Made by a program: the position numbers and the translations under genes. The notes under the pieces are model-generated. The model searched no databases. It saw nothing but the letters and a program-made list of their open reading frames with translations, and had not been told where the DNA came from. This document shows, in pieces, positions 54,671 through 63,005 of a stretch of 64,000 nucleotides of DNA. Within the stretch, counting starts at the first letter, position 1. Each line of letters opens with the position of its first letter. Source of the DNA: Pedobacter sp. Hv1 (GTDB lineage: Bacteria; Bacteroidota; Bacteroidia; Sphingobacteriales; Sphingobacteriaceae); the NCBI RefSeq assembly GCF_001412215.1, contig NZ_LLWP01000004.1, positions 248,001 through 312,000 on the forward strand, read 5' to 3'.

Positions 54671-54767
54671 GTCACAAGTAGTTTAAATGTTTTTCAATGA
54701 TTAAGGTAATAGAAAAATAATTAATAAATATCATTTTATTAAGTAGCATCCCTAAATCATCTACATT

Positions 54768-55646
54768 TTAGTTTTTACGGTAAGCTGCTGGCGAACAACC
54801 AGCGTAACGCTTAAAATATTTGCCAAATAAAGAAGCGTCGCTAAAGTTCAAAACATCAGCAATTTGGTTAATACTCAGGTTGGTCTGTTTCAGCCTTACC
54901 TTGGCTTCTAAAATCAATATCTCTTGAATCCACACACTCACTGTTTTGCCCGTATTTGCCTTAATGGTCTGGCTCAGGTGTTTGGCTGTTACATTTAAAA
55001 GTGCTGCATAGGCATTTACAGTATGGAGCTGCAAGTAATTGGCCAATAGCAATTTTTTAAACTGTAATACCATATTGCGCTGGATATTGGTATTATTCAA
55101 CAATCCATCAGGGTAATGCAGTTCATATAGATCTGCCACTTGGTTCAGTACAATATTGATATAACTGCCAACCAGTTCAGGCTCACGGGGGCTCTCTTGG
55201 GCAATGGTTTGTTTAATGTCTTTCAAGAGTTTGCTAATGATATCACATTGATCTGTGCTTAACAGGATAGTTTTAGGGCTGTTGTTGTCTAAAAAAGTAA
55301 ATTGATGGAGACTGTTCGGATTCTTTGTGATTGCTAGAAAGAAAGGTTCGGTAAAGAACAAAATCTCTTCAACATAGTCAGCTGTTTGTGTAGGCCAGCT
55401 GCGTATTGTTTCTGGCCCCATTACAATTAAGGTACCTGGTGTTAATTGATATTGCTCTAAGTTGGCCAAAAGGGTAGCACTGCCTTGTGTGCATATTGCA
55501 ATGCCATAATAAGCACCACGTTGTGGAAACTTACTCAGTTGCATAGGCGCAGAGCAAAAAGCTACGTAATAATCTATCGCTTTTTTACCAGTAGATATGG
55601 GTTTAACGATTTCTAAAATACTAAATTCTGGAATGGTAGCTTTCAA
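54768..55646 (-). CDS. AraC-family transcriptional regulator
   Basis: The protein has 292 residues from a TTG start with an in-frame stop just upstream. The N-terminal cupin-like sensor (IAICTQGSATLLANLEQYQLTPGTLIVMGPETI) is followed by the AraC double HTH (VNAYAALLNVTAKHLSQTIKANTGKTV and LSINQIADVLNFSDASLFGKYFKRYAGCSPAAYRK). The target is unknown; it is divergent from the zinc-ribbon protein gene. Confidence 0.9.
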   Translation of the reverse strand: MKATIPEFSILEIVKPISTGKKAIDYYVAFCSAPMQLSKFPQRGAYYGIAICTQGSATLLANLEQYQLTPGTLIVMGPETIRSWPTQTADYVEEILFFTEPFFLAITKNPNSLHQFTFLDNNSPKTILLSTDQCDIISKLLKDIKQTIAQESPREPELVGSYINIVLNQVADLYELHYPDGLLNNTNIQRNMVLQFKKLLLANYLQLHTVNAYAALLNVTAKHLSQTIKANTGKTVSVWIQEILILEAKVRLKQTNLSINQIADVLNFSDASLFGKYFKRYAGCSPAAYRKN

Positions 55647-55788
55647 AATGTTCTATTTTTACCATAAAATTAGCTAATTATCTTCTAAAATCAGTGATTT
55701 CGACCATTTTTGCCGTTTTATCACCCTTTTATTGCCTCACATTCTTAACGATCTTTGCCTTTGAATGGATAGGTTAACATCAAATGGT

Positions 55789-56067
55789 ATGGCAAAACAA
55801 GAATTAAAATGTCCTCATTGCAAAGAATGGACAGTATGGCAAGGGCAATTACACGATCGTTGCATTAATTGCAACGCCTTGTTAGAAGAAGAAAAGATCA
55901 ACAAGTTGAATAAATTAGCAGCTAAAAAAGAAGCGCAGGAAGCTGTAGAGCAGGCTAAGATTGCCAAACAGAATCCTATTGTGCGTAAAATCAGTAACTA
56001 CGCCGCAACACTTTTTATTGGCATTATCTTAAGTATCATTGCCGTGGTAGTTTTGGTAGCTGGTTAA
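55789..56067 (+). CDS. Zinc-ribbon single-pass membrane protein
   Basis: The protein has 92 residues from MAKQELKCP; an upstream ATG at 55765 would add eight residues but lies close to a GATCTTTG promoter-like site. A Cys-x2-Cys pair (CPHCKEW) and a second (CINCNA) form a rubredoxin-type zinc ribbon at residues about 8-32. Then comes a charged helix (EEEKINKLNKLAAKKEAQEAVEQAKIAKQ, coiled-coil-like), and a C-terminal membrane helix (TLFIGIILSIIAVVVLVAG). The following gene overlaps its stop by one base. Function unknown. Confidence 0.75.
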   Translation: MAKQELKCPHCKEWTVWQGQLHDRCINCNALLEEEKINKLNKLAAKKEAQEAVEQAKIAKQNPIVRKISNYAATLFIGIILSIIAVVVLVAG

Positions 56068-56426
56068 TGCATACCGCCAAATGGTTCTGGTCCTTTTTTT
56101 CAATATACTTATTATTGTATGTAGCCAATAGGCTAGGGTATATATTTCCAAACCTGATCCAGTTTTACCTGAGCGACCTATTGGCCGTTCCAGTAATAGC
56201 TACACTAAGCTTATGGTTAATGCGTTGGTTGTTATCGCAACAAAATTTTGTGTTGGTATATTGGCAGCTTATTTTTATCATCATGATGTGTAGTATTATT
56301 TTTGAGGTACTGTTGCCATACTTTATGGAAAGATACGTGAGCGATTCTGTAGATGTACTGATGTACTTATTGGGTGGGGGTTTCTTTTGGAAAGTGATGA
56401 ACAAACCATCAGTGTTATTGCCCTAA
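56067..56426 (+). CDS. Small multi-pass membrane protein of unknown function
   Basis: The protein has 119 residues with about four hydrophobic helices and few charges: 'FWSFFSIYLLLYVANRLGYIF', 'LIQFYLSDLLAVPVIATLSLWLMRWLL', 'WQLIFIIMMCSIIFEVLLPYFM'. Its ATG overlaps the stop codon of the zinc-ribbon gene (TAATG), so the pair is almost certainly co-translated. Similar proteins in Bacteroidota carry a doubtful 'magnesium citrate transporter' label (from memory). It overlaps the convergent epimerase gene by 12 bases. Confidence 0.75.
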   Translation: MHTAKWFWSFFSIYLLLYVANRLGYIFPNLIQFYLSDLLAVPVIATLSLWLMRWLLSQQNFVLVYWQLIFIIMMCSIIFEVLLPYFMERYVSDSVDVLMYLLGGGFFWKVMNKPSVLLP

Positions 56427-57257
56427 AAGAAAATCAAATGTATATTTAGGAGTATAGCCAAAAATAGCTTTGGCTTTGGCCGATACATAAACCCGATCAA
56501 TGCTTGCTGGAAATACCCAACCTTTTTGTTGGTAAATGGCTATCGCCTCAGGATGGTATTTTTCAATTGCTGCTAAAGGAGCATGTTTAAGAATGCTTAA
56601 GTCTTCTTTATTGAATGGAGAGCCACTGGAGATATTAAAGACTTCAAATTGTTTAAAATGATGGTCTAGTGCCAATCTTATTGCTTCGGCTCCATCTCTC
56701 TCATCGAGCCCTCGGTACAAACGATGGTTAATAGCCATATTGGCTGTTTCAGGTAAAAATCGGGCTACCCTAAAAACAGTTGCTTCTAGTTTCTCTTTAG
56801 CAAAAAAGTCTTTACAGAGCTGTTCGCAACATTGCTTGGTAATATCGTAAATGTCTCTAGGTTCTTCTGTTAAGGTTTCATCTACCCAAACGGCTTGTGT
56901 TTCATCTGTCATTGCAGTACCGTAAATAGAAGTAGTACTCATGTACAAAAACTTCTTTACTCCGTTTATAACAGCTGCATTAAGTAGGTTAAGCGTGCCT
57001 TTAATGTTTACCTCTACAAATGCTGTTCTAGTATAATTCAAATCGTAATGTTTGCCATGTAAAGCTGCTGTATGTACAATGGCATCTATCCCCATGGTGA
57101 TATTTTCCATTTCTTGAGCATTTTGGATATCCATCAAATAAGTAGTTGATGGGTGTGGAACGATATCTATTCCGATTACCTCATGTCCAAAAGCTTTTAG
57201 ATGGTTAACGGTTACTGAGCCTAACTGTCCGGATGATCCTGTAACTAAAATTCTCAT
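56415..57257 (-). CDS. NAD-dependent epimerase/dehydratase (extended SDR)
   Basis: The protein has 280 residues. The N-terminal Rossmann motif is VTGSSGQLGSVTVN (GxxGxxG) followed by IDIVPHP. The active site includes Ser-Thr in YMSTTSIYG and Tyr-x3-Lys in YDITKQ. It is probably a nucleotide-sugar epimerase or dehydratase; the substrate is unknown. A TATTTTTG promoter element lies about ten bases before the ATG. Confidence 0.9.
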   Translation of the reverse strand: MRILVTGSSGQLGSVTVNHLKAFGHEVIGIDIVPHPSTTYLMDIQNAQEMENITMGIDAIVHTAALHGKHYDLNYTRTAFVEVNIKGTLNLLNAAVINGVKKFLYMSTTSIYGTAMTDETQAVWVDETLTEEPRDIYDITKQCCEQLCKDFFAKEKLEATVFRVARFLPETANMAINHRLYRGLDERDGAEAIRLALDHHFKQFEVFNISSGSPFNKEDLSILKHAPLAAIEKYHPEAIAIYQQKGWVFPASIDRVYVSAKAKAIFGYTPKYTFDFLLGQ

Positions 57258-57267
57258 GCTTTGTTTT

Positions 57268-57275
57268 CAAAAATA
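57268..57275 (-). promoter_or_regulatory. -7 promoter element of the epimerase gene
   Basis: TATTTTTG on the minus strand; a full TAnnTTTG match ten bases before the start codon. Confidence 0.5.
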
Positions 57276-57307
57276 AGGATAAAGTATCAATAGTGCCAGA
57301 AATTAAA

Positions 57308-57338
57308 AAAGAGGCTGTAATAAAGACAACCTCCTTTT
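57308..57338 (-). terminator. Rho-independent terminator of the alpha/beta hydrolase gene
   Basis: On the minus strand GAGGTTGT pairs with ACAGCCTC (one G-T pair) and is followed by six T. It lies about 57 bases past the hydrolase stop codon. Confidence 0.7.
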
Positions 57339-57394
57339 TAATTATTCTTTTAATCACAAACACTAGATTATGCGAATACGCTAACTTTAGCAGT

Positions 57395-58087
57395 TTATAC
57401 TGTTTGAGCAGCTTCTACAATTAATGCTGTTACTTCTGTAGCATGAGAAGCTAATGAAGCATGGCTGGCCTCTAAATGAATGATTTTTTTTGCATTGATA
57501 TGTTCTGCCATCTCTTGCTCAGTTGCAGCAGGGATCATCCGATCTTGATTGGAAACCTGGTACCAACTTGGTTTTGTTTTCCATGCTGGTGTTCCCATTT
57601 CATCTCCAAAACAACCGTTGTAAATAGGTTTTTGGGATAAGGACATGACCAAGGCCTCTTTTTCAGTTAAATCTTGACAGAATGATTGGTGAAAATCATC
57701 GTATTTGATCCATAAGAACCCTTTTGCATCGGGATAAATACTAGCTCCACCAGATGGTGCTTCCCTACGAGCAAAAATACTACCAAGGCTATCTCCTTCA
57801 TCCGGAGCAAAAGCTGCAATATATACCAGCCCCACTACCTTTTCGTGATTTCCGGCTCCGGTAATTACTGCTCCACCATAAGAATGGCCTACTAGAAGCA
57901 CTTTTCCTTCTTGAGCGTCAATCAGATCTTTCGTTTTGTTAACGTCATCCTGAAGAGAGGTTAATGGGTTTTGTACAGAACGTACTTTGTATCCTTCCTT
58001 TACAAGTGATGGGATAATATGCTGCCAATGTGAGCCATCGCCCCAGGCACCATGAACCAAGATAATGGTTAAATCTTTTGTTTCCAT
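57395..58087 (-). CDS. Alpha/beta hydrolase
   Basis: This 230-residue hydrolase has the oxyanion-loop motif LVHGAWGDGSHW, the nucleophile elbow LVGHSYGGAVI, and late catalytic Asp (SNQDRMIPAATE) and His (LEASHASLASH) regions. It resembles the EstC/salicylate-esterase-like group. No signal peptide is seen, so it is cytoplasmic. The Crp-like gene ends 71 bases upstream on the same strand. A TAAATTTG site lies 27 bases before its start. Confidence 0.92.
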   Translation of the reverse strand: METKDLTIILVHGAWGDGSHWQHIIPSLVKEGYKVRSVQNPLTSLQDDVNKTKDLIDAQEGKVLLVGHSYGGAVITGAGNHEKVVGLVYIAAFAPDEGDSLGSIFARREAPSGGASIYPDAKGFLWIKYDDFHQSFCQDLTEKEALVMSLSQKPIYNGCFGDEMGTPAWKTKPSWYQVSNQDRMIPAATEQEMAEHINAKKIIHLEASHASLASHATEVTALIVEAAQTV

Positions 58088-58114
58088 AGTTGATGTTTTT
58101 AGATTTTTATATCA

Positions 58115-58122
58115 CAAATTTA
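58115..58122 (-). promoter_or_regulatory. -7 promoter element of the alpha/beta hydrolase gene
   Basis: TAAATTTG on the minus strand; a full TAnnTTTG match 27 bases before the start codon. Confidence 0.5.
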
Positions 58123-58158
58123 TCAGCTGTGAATCTAAAAAACGTTCACTTAAGTTAA

Positions 58159-58731
58159 TTAATGAGTTATTCTGTTACGAATTCTGCTCAGTGATTGTGG
58201 CGTAATTCCGAGATAGCTTGCAATAAGTTTTTGTGGTATTTTTTCAAATACCAATGGCGCCTCTTTTAATAAATTGGTGTACCGTCTTTCAGGCGAATAA
58301 TAGAGTAGATCCTCAATTCTTTTTTTTGCATTAAGGAATATCCTTTCGGCCATTACCCGACCAAATTCTTGCCAATACGCTTCTTTAAGATAGAGTTTTT
58401 GCAGGTCTTCTTTATTTAAAAGTAGAATTTTGGTTTCTTCAAGCGCTTGGATATTGAGATTGGATTTTGTATTACACAAAATACTTTCATAGTCTGTAAA
58501 AAAATTACGGTCAAAATAGAAATCAAAGTTCTTTTCAATTCCATTTTCGTTAATGTAGTAACTTCTCATTGTGCCACTTTCTACAAAGCCCAGGTACTTA
58601 CATTTCTCTCCACTTTTTAAGAAAAAATTATTTTTTTTCAATGTCACGCTTTTTAGTAATAAGAATAGTTCTTCAAAATGAGCTTCGTCAACAAAAAATG
58701 AAGCGCCATATTTATTGAAATTTTCTGTCAT
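58159..58731 (-). CDS. Crp/Fnr-family transcriptional regulator
   Basis: The protein has 190 residues: an N-terminal cyclic-nucleotide-binding-like domain (about 20-125: KKNNFFLKSGEKCKYLGFVESGTMRSYYINENG) and a short C-terminal HTH (IPQKLIASYLGITPQSLSRIRNRI). The cAMP-binding arginine pattern is not clear, so it may bind another ligand or none. It is divergent from the AraC/GyrI gene and upstream of the hydrolase. Confidence 0.92.
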   Translation of the reverse strand: MTENFNKYGASFFVDEAHFEELFLLLKSVTLKKNNFFLKSGEKCKYLGFVESGTMRSYYINENGIEKNFDFYFDRNFFTDYESILCNTKSNLNIQALEETKILLLNKEDLQKLYLKEAYWQEFGRVMAERIFLNAKKRIEDLLYYSPERRYTNLLKEAPLVFEKIPQKLIASYLGITPQSLSRIRNRITH

Positions 58732-58797
58732 CTTAATCGGCTTTATTTAGATATTAAGATAGGTATATTTTAAACAATTTAGTAAATTGGTATTAAG

Positions 58798-59634
58798 ATG
58801 AAAAAGGATACTTCTACCAATCTTGATTGTGTTTACCATACATTGAGTTTTATTGAAAAAAACTATGACCAAGCAATTTCTATCAAGGAGCTAGAAGAAG
58901 TATCCAATTACTCGTATAGAAACATTCAACGGATTTTTAGGTATACCTGCGGTGAAACTATTGGTGCCTATCAGAAACGACTGAGGGTAGAGAATGCTTA
59001 TAAAATGATCCTGTATACCCACAACAGCATTTCTTTTATTGCACTGAAAGTTGGTTTTGCAAATTTGGCTTCATTTTCAAAAGCATTTAAACAACATTTT
59101 GGTATGGCACCTAAAGCTGCTAAAAGTCAAAAAACTCCTTTCTTGGCAAAAGCTAAAATATTTCCAATTGAAGCAGCCCATCTTTTAAAACCCGAAATTG
59201 TATACGTACCACCTGTAACGGTTTACTTCAAGAGTGCCTTTATTAGATATGTACATGATGAAATTGAATTACAATGGGACAAATTTCTGGAAAATGTATT
59301 TCCGTTAAATGGGAACGAGTTTTATGGTATTGTAGCTGATGAACCACTGCTTAGAGAAAGTCTTGATTGTAGATATGATACCTGTTCTGCAATGCAATCG
59401 CAAACACTTAAGCTACCTGCTAAAACAATAGGAGGTGGTAGGTATGCCCAATTTACTCATCACGGTAGTTATGAAACGATTGAAGAAACTTATAGTCTAA
59501 TATATGCGGGTTGGATTTTAATGGCCGACCTTGAATTTGGGCATACACCTGTTATCGAAAAATATATCAGGCACCCAGACAATACCAGTTCTACAGAAGG
59601 GCAGTTAACCTATATTTGGTTGCCTTTAGCCTGA
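58798..59634 (+). CDS. AraC-family regulator with GyrI-like effector domain
   Basis: The protein has 278 residues. The HTH is N-terminal here (about 10-105: QAISIKELEEVSNYSYRNIQRIFRYTCGETIG, then FIALKVGFANLASFSKAFKQHFGMAPK). It is followed by a GyrI/SOUL-like small-molecule-binding domain ('TVYFKSAFIRYVHDEIELQWDKF' ... 'GGRYAQFTHHGSYETIEETY'). This is the MarA/Rob-like layout that senses hydrophobic compounds. It is divergent from the Crp-type gene over 66 bases. Confidence 0.93.
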   Translation: MKKDTSTNLDCVYHTLSFIEKNYDQAISIKELEEVSNYSYRNIQRIFRYTCGETIGAYQKRLRVENAYKMILYTHNSISFIALKVGFANLASFSKAFKQHFGMAPKAAKSQKTPFLAKAKIFPIEAAHLLKPEIVYVPPVTVYFKSAFIRYVHDEIELQWDKFLENVFPLNGNEFYGIVADEPLLRESLDCRYDTCSAMQSQTLKLPAKTIGGGRYAQFTHHGSYETIEETYSLIYAGWILMADLEFGHTPVIEKYIRHPDNTSSTEGQLTYIWLPLA

Positions 59635-59691
59635 ATTGAATTTGTCAATTTTGGACAACAATCTATGTTGTGGCTCTTGTAGTTTTGCCCT

Positions 59692-60837
59692 ATGAAAATT
59701 TTATCTTATTTAAAAACGTACAAAATGGAAATTACAATGTTGGTTTTAACCGTCATATTTTTATCCTGCTCAAAAGAAGCAGAAAACATTGAATCTGTTC
59801 CTACTACTGATTCTAACATCTTATACACCATGCCAGAAGAGTCTGCTTTACATGAAGCCACCTGGCTGCAATGGCCACATGAATATCAATATGGCAAAAC
59901 CTATCGCAATCGTCTTGATGAGACTTGGATAGCCATGACAAAAGCCCTCGTTAAAAGCGAAAAAGTGCATTTAATTGTATACAATGAGCTTGAAAAGGCA
60001 AGAGTAACCCAATTGTTAGAAAACGCTCAAGTTGCATTTGATCGTATAGACTTTACAATTAGTCCTACTGATGATGTATGGGTACGTGATAATGGTCCGA
60101 TATACGTAAAAGACAAAAATGGACAAGTACTGATTGAAGATTGGGGTTTTAACGGTTGGGGAAATAAGGCTGGCTACGATCACTGTAATCAAATTCCGAC
60201 AAAATTAGCTGCAAAGCAAAGTAAGCAAGTAGTAAACCTCAATAAGGTGATGAACAATGAGGGTGGAAGTGTTGAAATTGATGGCAATGGTACTTTAATG
60301 GCTTGTAAAAGTTCTATTCTAAATGAAAACAGAAATCCTGGTATGACGCAGCAACAGGCAGAAGCGATCTTTACCAAATACTTGGGTGTGACCAAATTTA
60401 TCTGGCTAGAAGGAAAAGCCGGACTTGATATTACTGATATGCATATTGATGGTTTTGCAAGATTTGCCAATCCATCTACCATTGTTACCATGGCAGAAGA
60501 GGATTTAGAGTATTGGCAAGTACCAACAAGAGATGTGGCTACACTCTATAAGGCTGCTAATAAGAACGGCAAAGGTTATAATTTTGTTGAAATTCCCTTA
60601 ACAAAAAACGATGTATTTACCACCTATGGTAAAAATGTTGGAAAAGCCTCTTATATCAATTATTATATTGCAAATAATGTGGTATTGGTACCCAATTATA
60701 ACGATCCGAATGATACGGTTGCCAACGCTATCATTCAAAAATTATATCCTGGAAGACAGGTTATTGGTATAGATTGTCGCAATTTGTTTGCTAATGGTGG
60801 CATGGTACATTGTGTTACGCAACAACAACCTAAATAA
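59692..60837 (+). CDS. Exported agmatine deiminase / peptidyl-arginine deiminase-like lipoprotein
   Basis: The protein has 381 residues. The N-terminus has a lipobox-like IFLSC with Cys26; a start at Met12 would also leave a leader. The rest is a guanidino-modifying (PPAD/AguA) enzyme: TWLQWPHEYQYG, DDVWVRDNGPIY (substrate Asp), NNEGGSVEIDG, DMHIDGFARF (catalytic His) and a C-terminal Cys374 in GGMVHCVTQQQP. AguA enzymes convert agmatine to N-carbamoylputrescine and are normally cytosolic, so a lipid-anchored form would act outside the cytoplasm. Agmatine specificity is not proven by sequence. Confidence 0.92.
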   Translation: MKILSYLKTYKMEITMLVLTVIFLSCSKEAENIESVPTTDSNILYTMPEESALHEATWLQWPHEYQYGKTYRNRLDETWIAMTKALVKSEKVHLIVYNELEKARVTQLLENAQVAFDRIDFTISPTDDVWVRDNGPIYVKDKNGQVLIEDWGFNGWGNKAGYDHCNQIPTKLAAKQSKQVVNLNKVMNNEGGSVEIDGNGTLMACKSSILNENRNPGMTQQQAEAIFTKYLGVTKFIWLEGKAGLDITDMHIDGFARFANPSTIVTMAEEDLEYWQVPTRDVATLYKAANKNGKGYNFVEIPLTKNDVFTTYGKNVGKASYINYYIANNVVLVPNYNDPNDTVANAIIQKLYPGRQVIGIDCRNLFANGGMVHCVTQQQPK

Positions 60838-60880
60838 TATAGAAACGTAGTTCAGTTTCTTCATTTTATGAGTTTTCTTT

Positions 60881-60919
60881 CGGTTATCTGTGAGACTTTT
60901 TACAGATAACCGATTTTTT
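60881..60919 (+). terminator. Strong rho-independent terminator after the deiminase gene
   Basis: CGGTTATCTGT (60881-60891) pairs exactly with ACAGATAACCG (60902-60912), followed by six T. Confidence 0.92.
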
Positions 60920-60966
60920 AACTAGCATAATTATCAATACTTTTATTTCACTAGTTTATCTTTTTT

Positions 60967-61641
60967 ATGGGTGCAGCAATTGAATTTCCAGAAGGTCAAA
61001 ATGAGCGTATTGCAGATACACTGCTGCTAGAACTTGATCCAGTATATCATAAGCTGAAAGTTGGTTTTGGAGAATCATTTTACCTCCATGATCAAAAATT
61101 ATGGATGAATGAAACGCCATTAAGTGATCCATCTTTGGTTCCAATTCAAAATGTTTCCATAAGTGAAGGCAAATTGAAGTTTACTGCTTGTTTTCAGAAA
61201 GGAAATCAACGGCTATCGATAACACCAGAATATAAAGGTGTTGAGGCTATGTTAGAAATGATTAAAAGCATCCATCAGAATGGGCTTTCAGTAGATAAGC
61301 AATTCAGCGATGAAGTAAATATTCTTTTGGAAAGTGATGGACTCACCCTGCGTTTGATTAATCCATCTGCTAATCAACGTATATTGATTACATTGAGTGA
61401 GAAACATGGGAATGTTTTTTTGCGTCGTTATCCAGAACCATCTCTGCGTTTGCCAATAGAAGCGTTAACTGTTTCTGATAAGGTTTTAAGGATAAAGTGT
61501 ATCCATGTAGATCAGTCTGATTTAGGTGATTTATTAAACCAAGATTTGGAGTATAATTGGGAATTTAATGTTCAACCCGATTTTTTAGAAGGTATTATTG
61601 GTTTAATACAAGCTGGTATCACTTATAGTTTTAGACAGTAA
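60967..61641 (+). CDS. Hypothetical protein
   Basis: The protein has 224 residues and no signal peptide or membrane segment. It is beta-rich with several 'L-x-L/V-x' strands: 'DPVYHKLKVGFGESFYLHD', 'LKFTACFQKGNQRLSITPEYKG', 'GLTLRLINPSANQRILITLSEKHGNVFLRRYPEP'. No family is recognised. It follows a strong terminator, so it is its own unit. Confidence 0.7.
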   Translation: MGAAIEFPEGQNERIADTLLLELDPVYHKLKVGFGESFYLHDQKLWMNETPLSDPSLVPIQNVSISEGKLKFTACFQKGNQRLSITPEYKGVEAMLEMIKSIHQNGLSVDKQFSDEVNILLESDGLTLRLINPSANQRILITLSEKHGNVFLRRYPEPSLRLPIEALTVSDKVLRIKCIHVDQSDLGDLLNQDLEYNWEFNVQPDFLEGIIGLIQAGITYSFRQ

Positions 61642-61689
61642 AGCGATCATCTTCATTATTGCTTCTACTAGCTTAATCAATGTTTTTTG

Positions 61690-61842
61690 CTATCGTGTTA
61701 ATGTAAATTCAACAATAGCAACCCTCATATAATTGCTATTGGTAAGTTCCATACGTAAATTATAAGTAGCTAAGCCTAATTTATATTGGCCAGATCTGAG
61801 TTGGGCAAATAAAATGGTTGGGAAGAATAAGCGTACAAGCAA
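61690..61842 (-). CDS. Possible tiny secreted protein or gene remnant (50 residues)
   Basis: From a TTG start the frame reads MLVRLFFPTILFAQLRSGQY then KLGLATYNLRMELTNSNYMR and VAIVEFTLTR. The beginning looks like a signal peptide ending FAQ; the rest looks like beta strands, as in the end of a larger surface protein. It lies directly downstream of the OmpA gene on the same strand. It may be a small gene or the decayed C-terminus of one; no homologue is recognised. Confidence 0.25.
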   Translation of the reverse strand: MLVRLFFPTILFAQLRSGQYKLGLATYNLRMELTNSNYMRVAIVEFTLTR

Positions 61843-61870
61843 TATTTTTTTCCTGGTATTTGATTTAGTA

Positions 61871-62980
61871 CTATTTAATTTTTACAAACTCAACCCTACG
61901 GTTGTTGGCCTTATTAATTTCGCTGGTATTTGGCATTACTGGTACACTTTCGCCTTTGCCATCGGTTTGCATTCTGGCAGCTTCAATGCCAAAATCAGCG
62001 CTTAACATTTTCTTTAAGGCTTCGGCACGTTGTACAGATAGTTTGAGGTTAGTTTTTTCTTCTCCATCGCTATCTGTATGGCCAATAATTTTAATTTTAA
62101 CTGTCGGGTTTTCTTGTAAAATAACTGCGATGGCTTTAATTAGACCCAGTGATTCAGATTTGATATTCGCTGAATTTACATCGAACAAAATACCTGATGA
62201 AACAAATTTACCTTCGTTGATGAGTTGATGACGTGTATCTGGATCACCAACGGCTAATCTCAAATTATTGATGTAATATTTGTCTTCTTCTTTTTTAAAG
62301 TTTCCAGTTTGAAAGAGGATGCTGTTGTACTTTTTATCTTGAACAAAAGCAGTTGGTAAGTCCCATATTTTTTCTTGGTTGAGGTAGACCCGTAACCGGT
62401 TTTTTTGACGCCAAATACTCACATGAACGGTAGCTTTTACATCACTGACAAATTCATTTTGTATGGCTTTATTTTTATCACCATAATTGCCGTTGTTGTA
62501 AATTTGATAATTGGTAGTGCCTTTACTATTTGAAGTAGATACCGATTTTGGATGAATGCCTATTTCGATACCATTTCTGCCCAATCTGTTAAACTGTTTC
62601 CATTTCACGTAATCAGTACTTGGTTTAGCCAACTCGGCGATAGCAAAACTTAAGGGATTGCTATAGAAATTAAAATTGGCACTACTAGTTACATCAAACT
62701 CAAATGTAAAATTATCAGGTAAGTTATTGATAACATGTGGTATGAATACTCCATTTTTACCAAAGTTGAACCATTTTTCACCATTTAGCGCTACAATTTC
62801 ACCACCGCTATTTGTACTCCATTTGGCAGGAAAATCACCTAATTGATCTTGACTAAAATTTTCGAGTACTAGAATTTTATCACCTTGTACAAAATCAAAT
62901 TTTCTGGTAATATCGTTGTTAACTTGTGCCTTACTTAGGCCGCAAATGCACATCAATAGGATAAATATTTTTGCTTTCAT
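61871..62980 (-). CDS. OmpA-family outer-membrane protein with N-terminal LamG/laminin-like domain
   Basis: This 369-residue protein has the signal peptide MKAKIFILLMCICGLSKAQ. Residues about 30-255 form a beta-rich, lectin-like or concanavalin-like domain (FPAKWSTNSGGEIVALNGEKWFNFG ... RLRVYLNQEKIWDLPTAFVQDKKY). The last 110 residues are OmpA-like (VKIKIIGHTDSDGEEKTNLKLSVQRAEALKKML ... NNRRVEFVKIK), binding peptidoglycan. It lies 25 bases after the WKNG-repeat gene in the same direction, a likely operon. Confidence 0.9.
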   Translation of the reverse strand: MKAKIFILLMCICGLSKAQVNNDITRKFDFVQGDKILVLENFSQDQLGDFPAKWSTNSGGEIVALNGEKWFNFGKNGVFIPHVINNLPDNFTFEFDVTSSANFNFYSNPLSFAIAELAKPSTDYVKWKQFNRLGRNGIEIGIHPKSVSTSNSKGTTNYQIYNNGNYGDKNKAIQNEFVSDVKATVHVSIWRQKNRLRVYLNQEKIWDLPTAFVQDKKYNSILFQTGNFKKEEDKYYINNLRLAVGDPDTRHQLINEGKFVSSGILFDVNSANIKSESLGLIKAIAVILQENPTVKIKIIGHTDSDGEEKTNLKLSVQRAEALKKMLSADFGIEAARMQTDGKGESVPVMPNTSEINKANNRRVEFVKIK

Positions 62981-63005
62981 CGTTTTTGATTGAATTCACT
63001 AAGAT

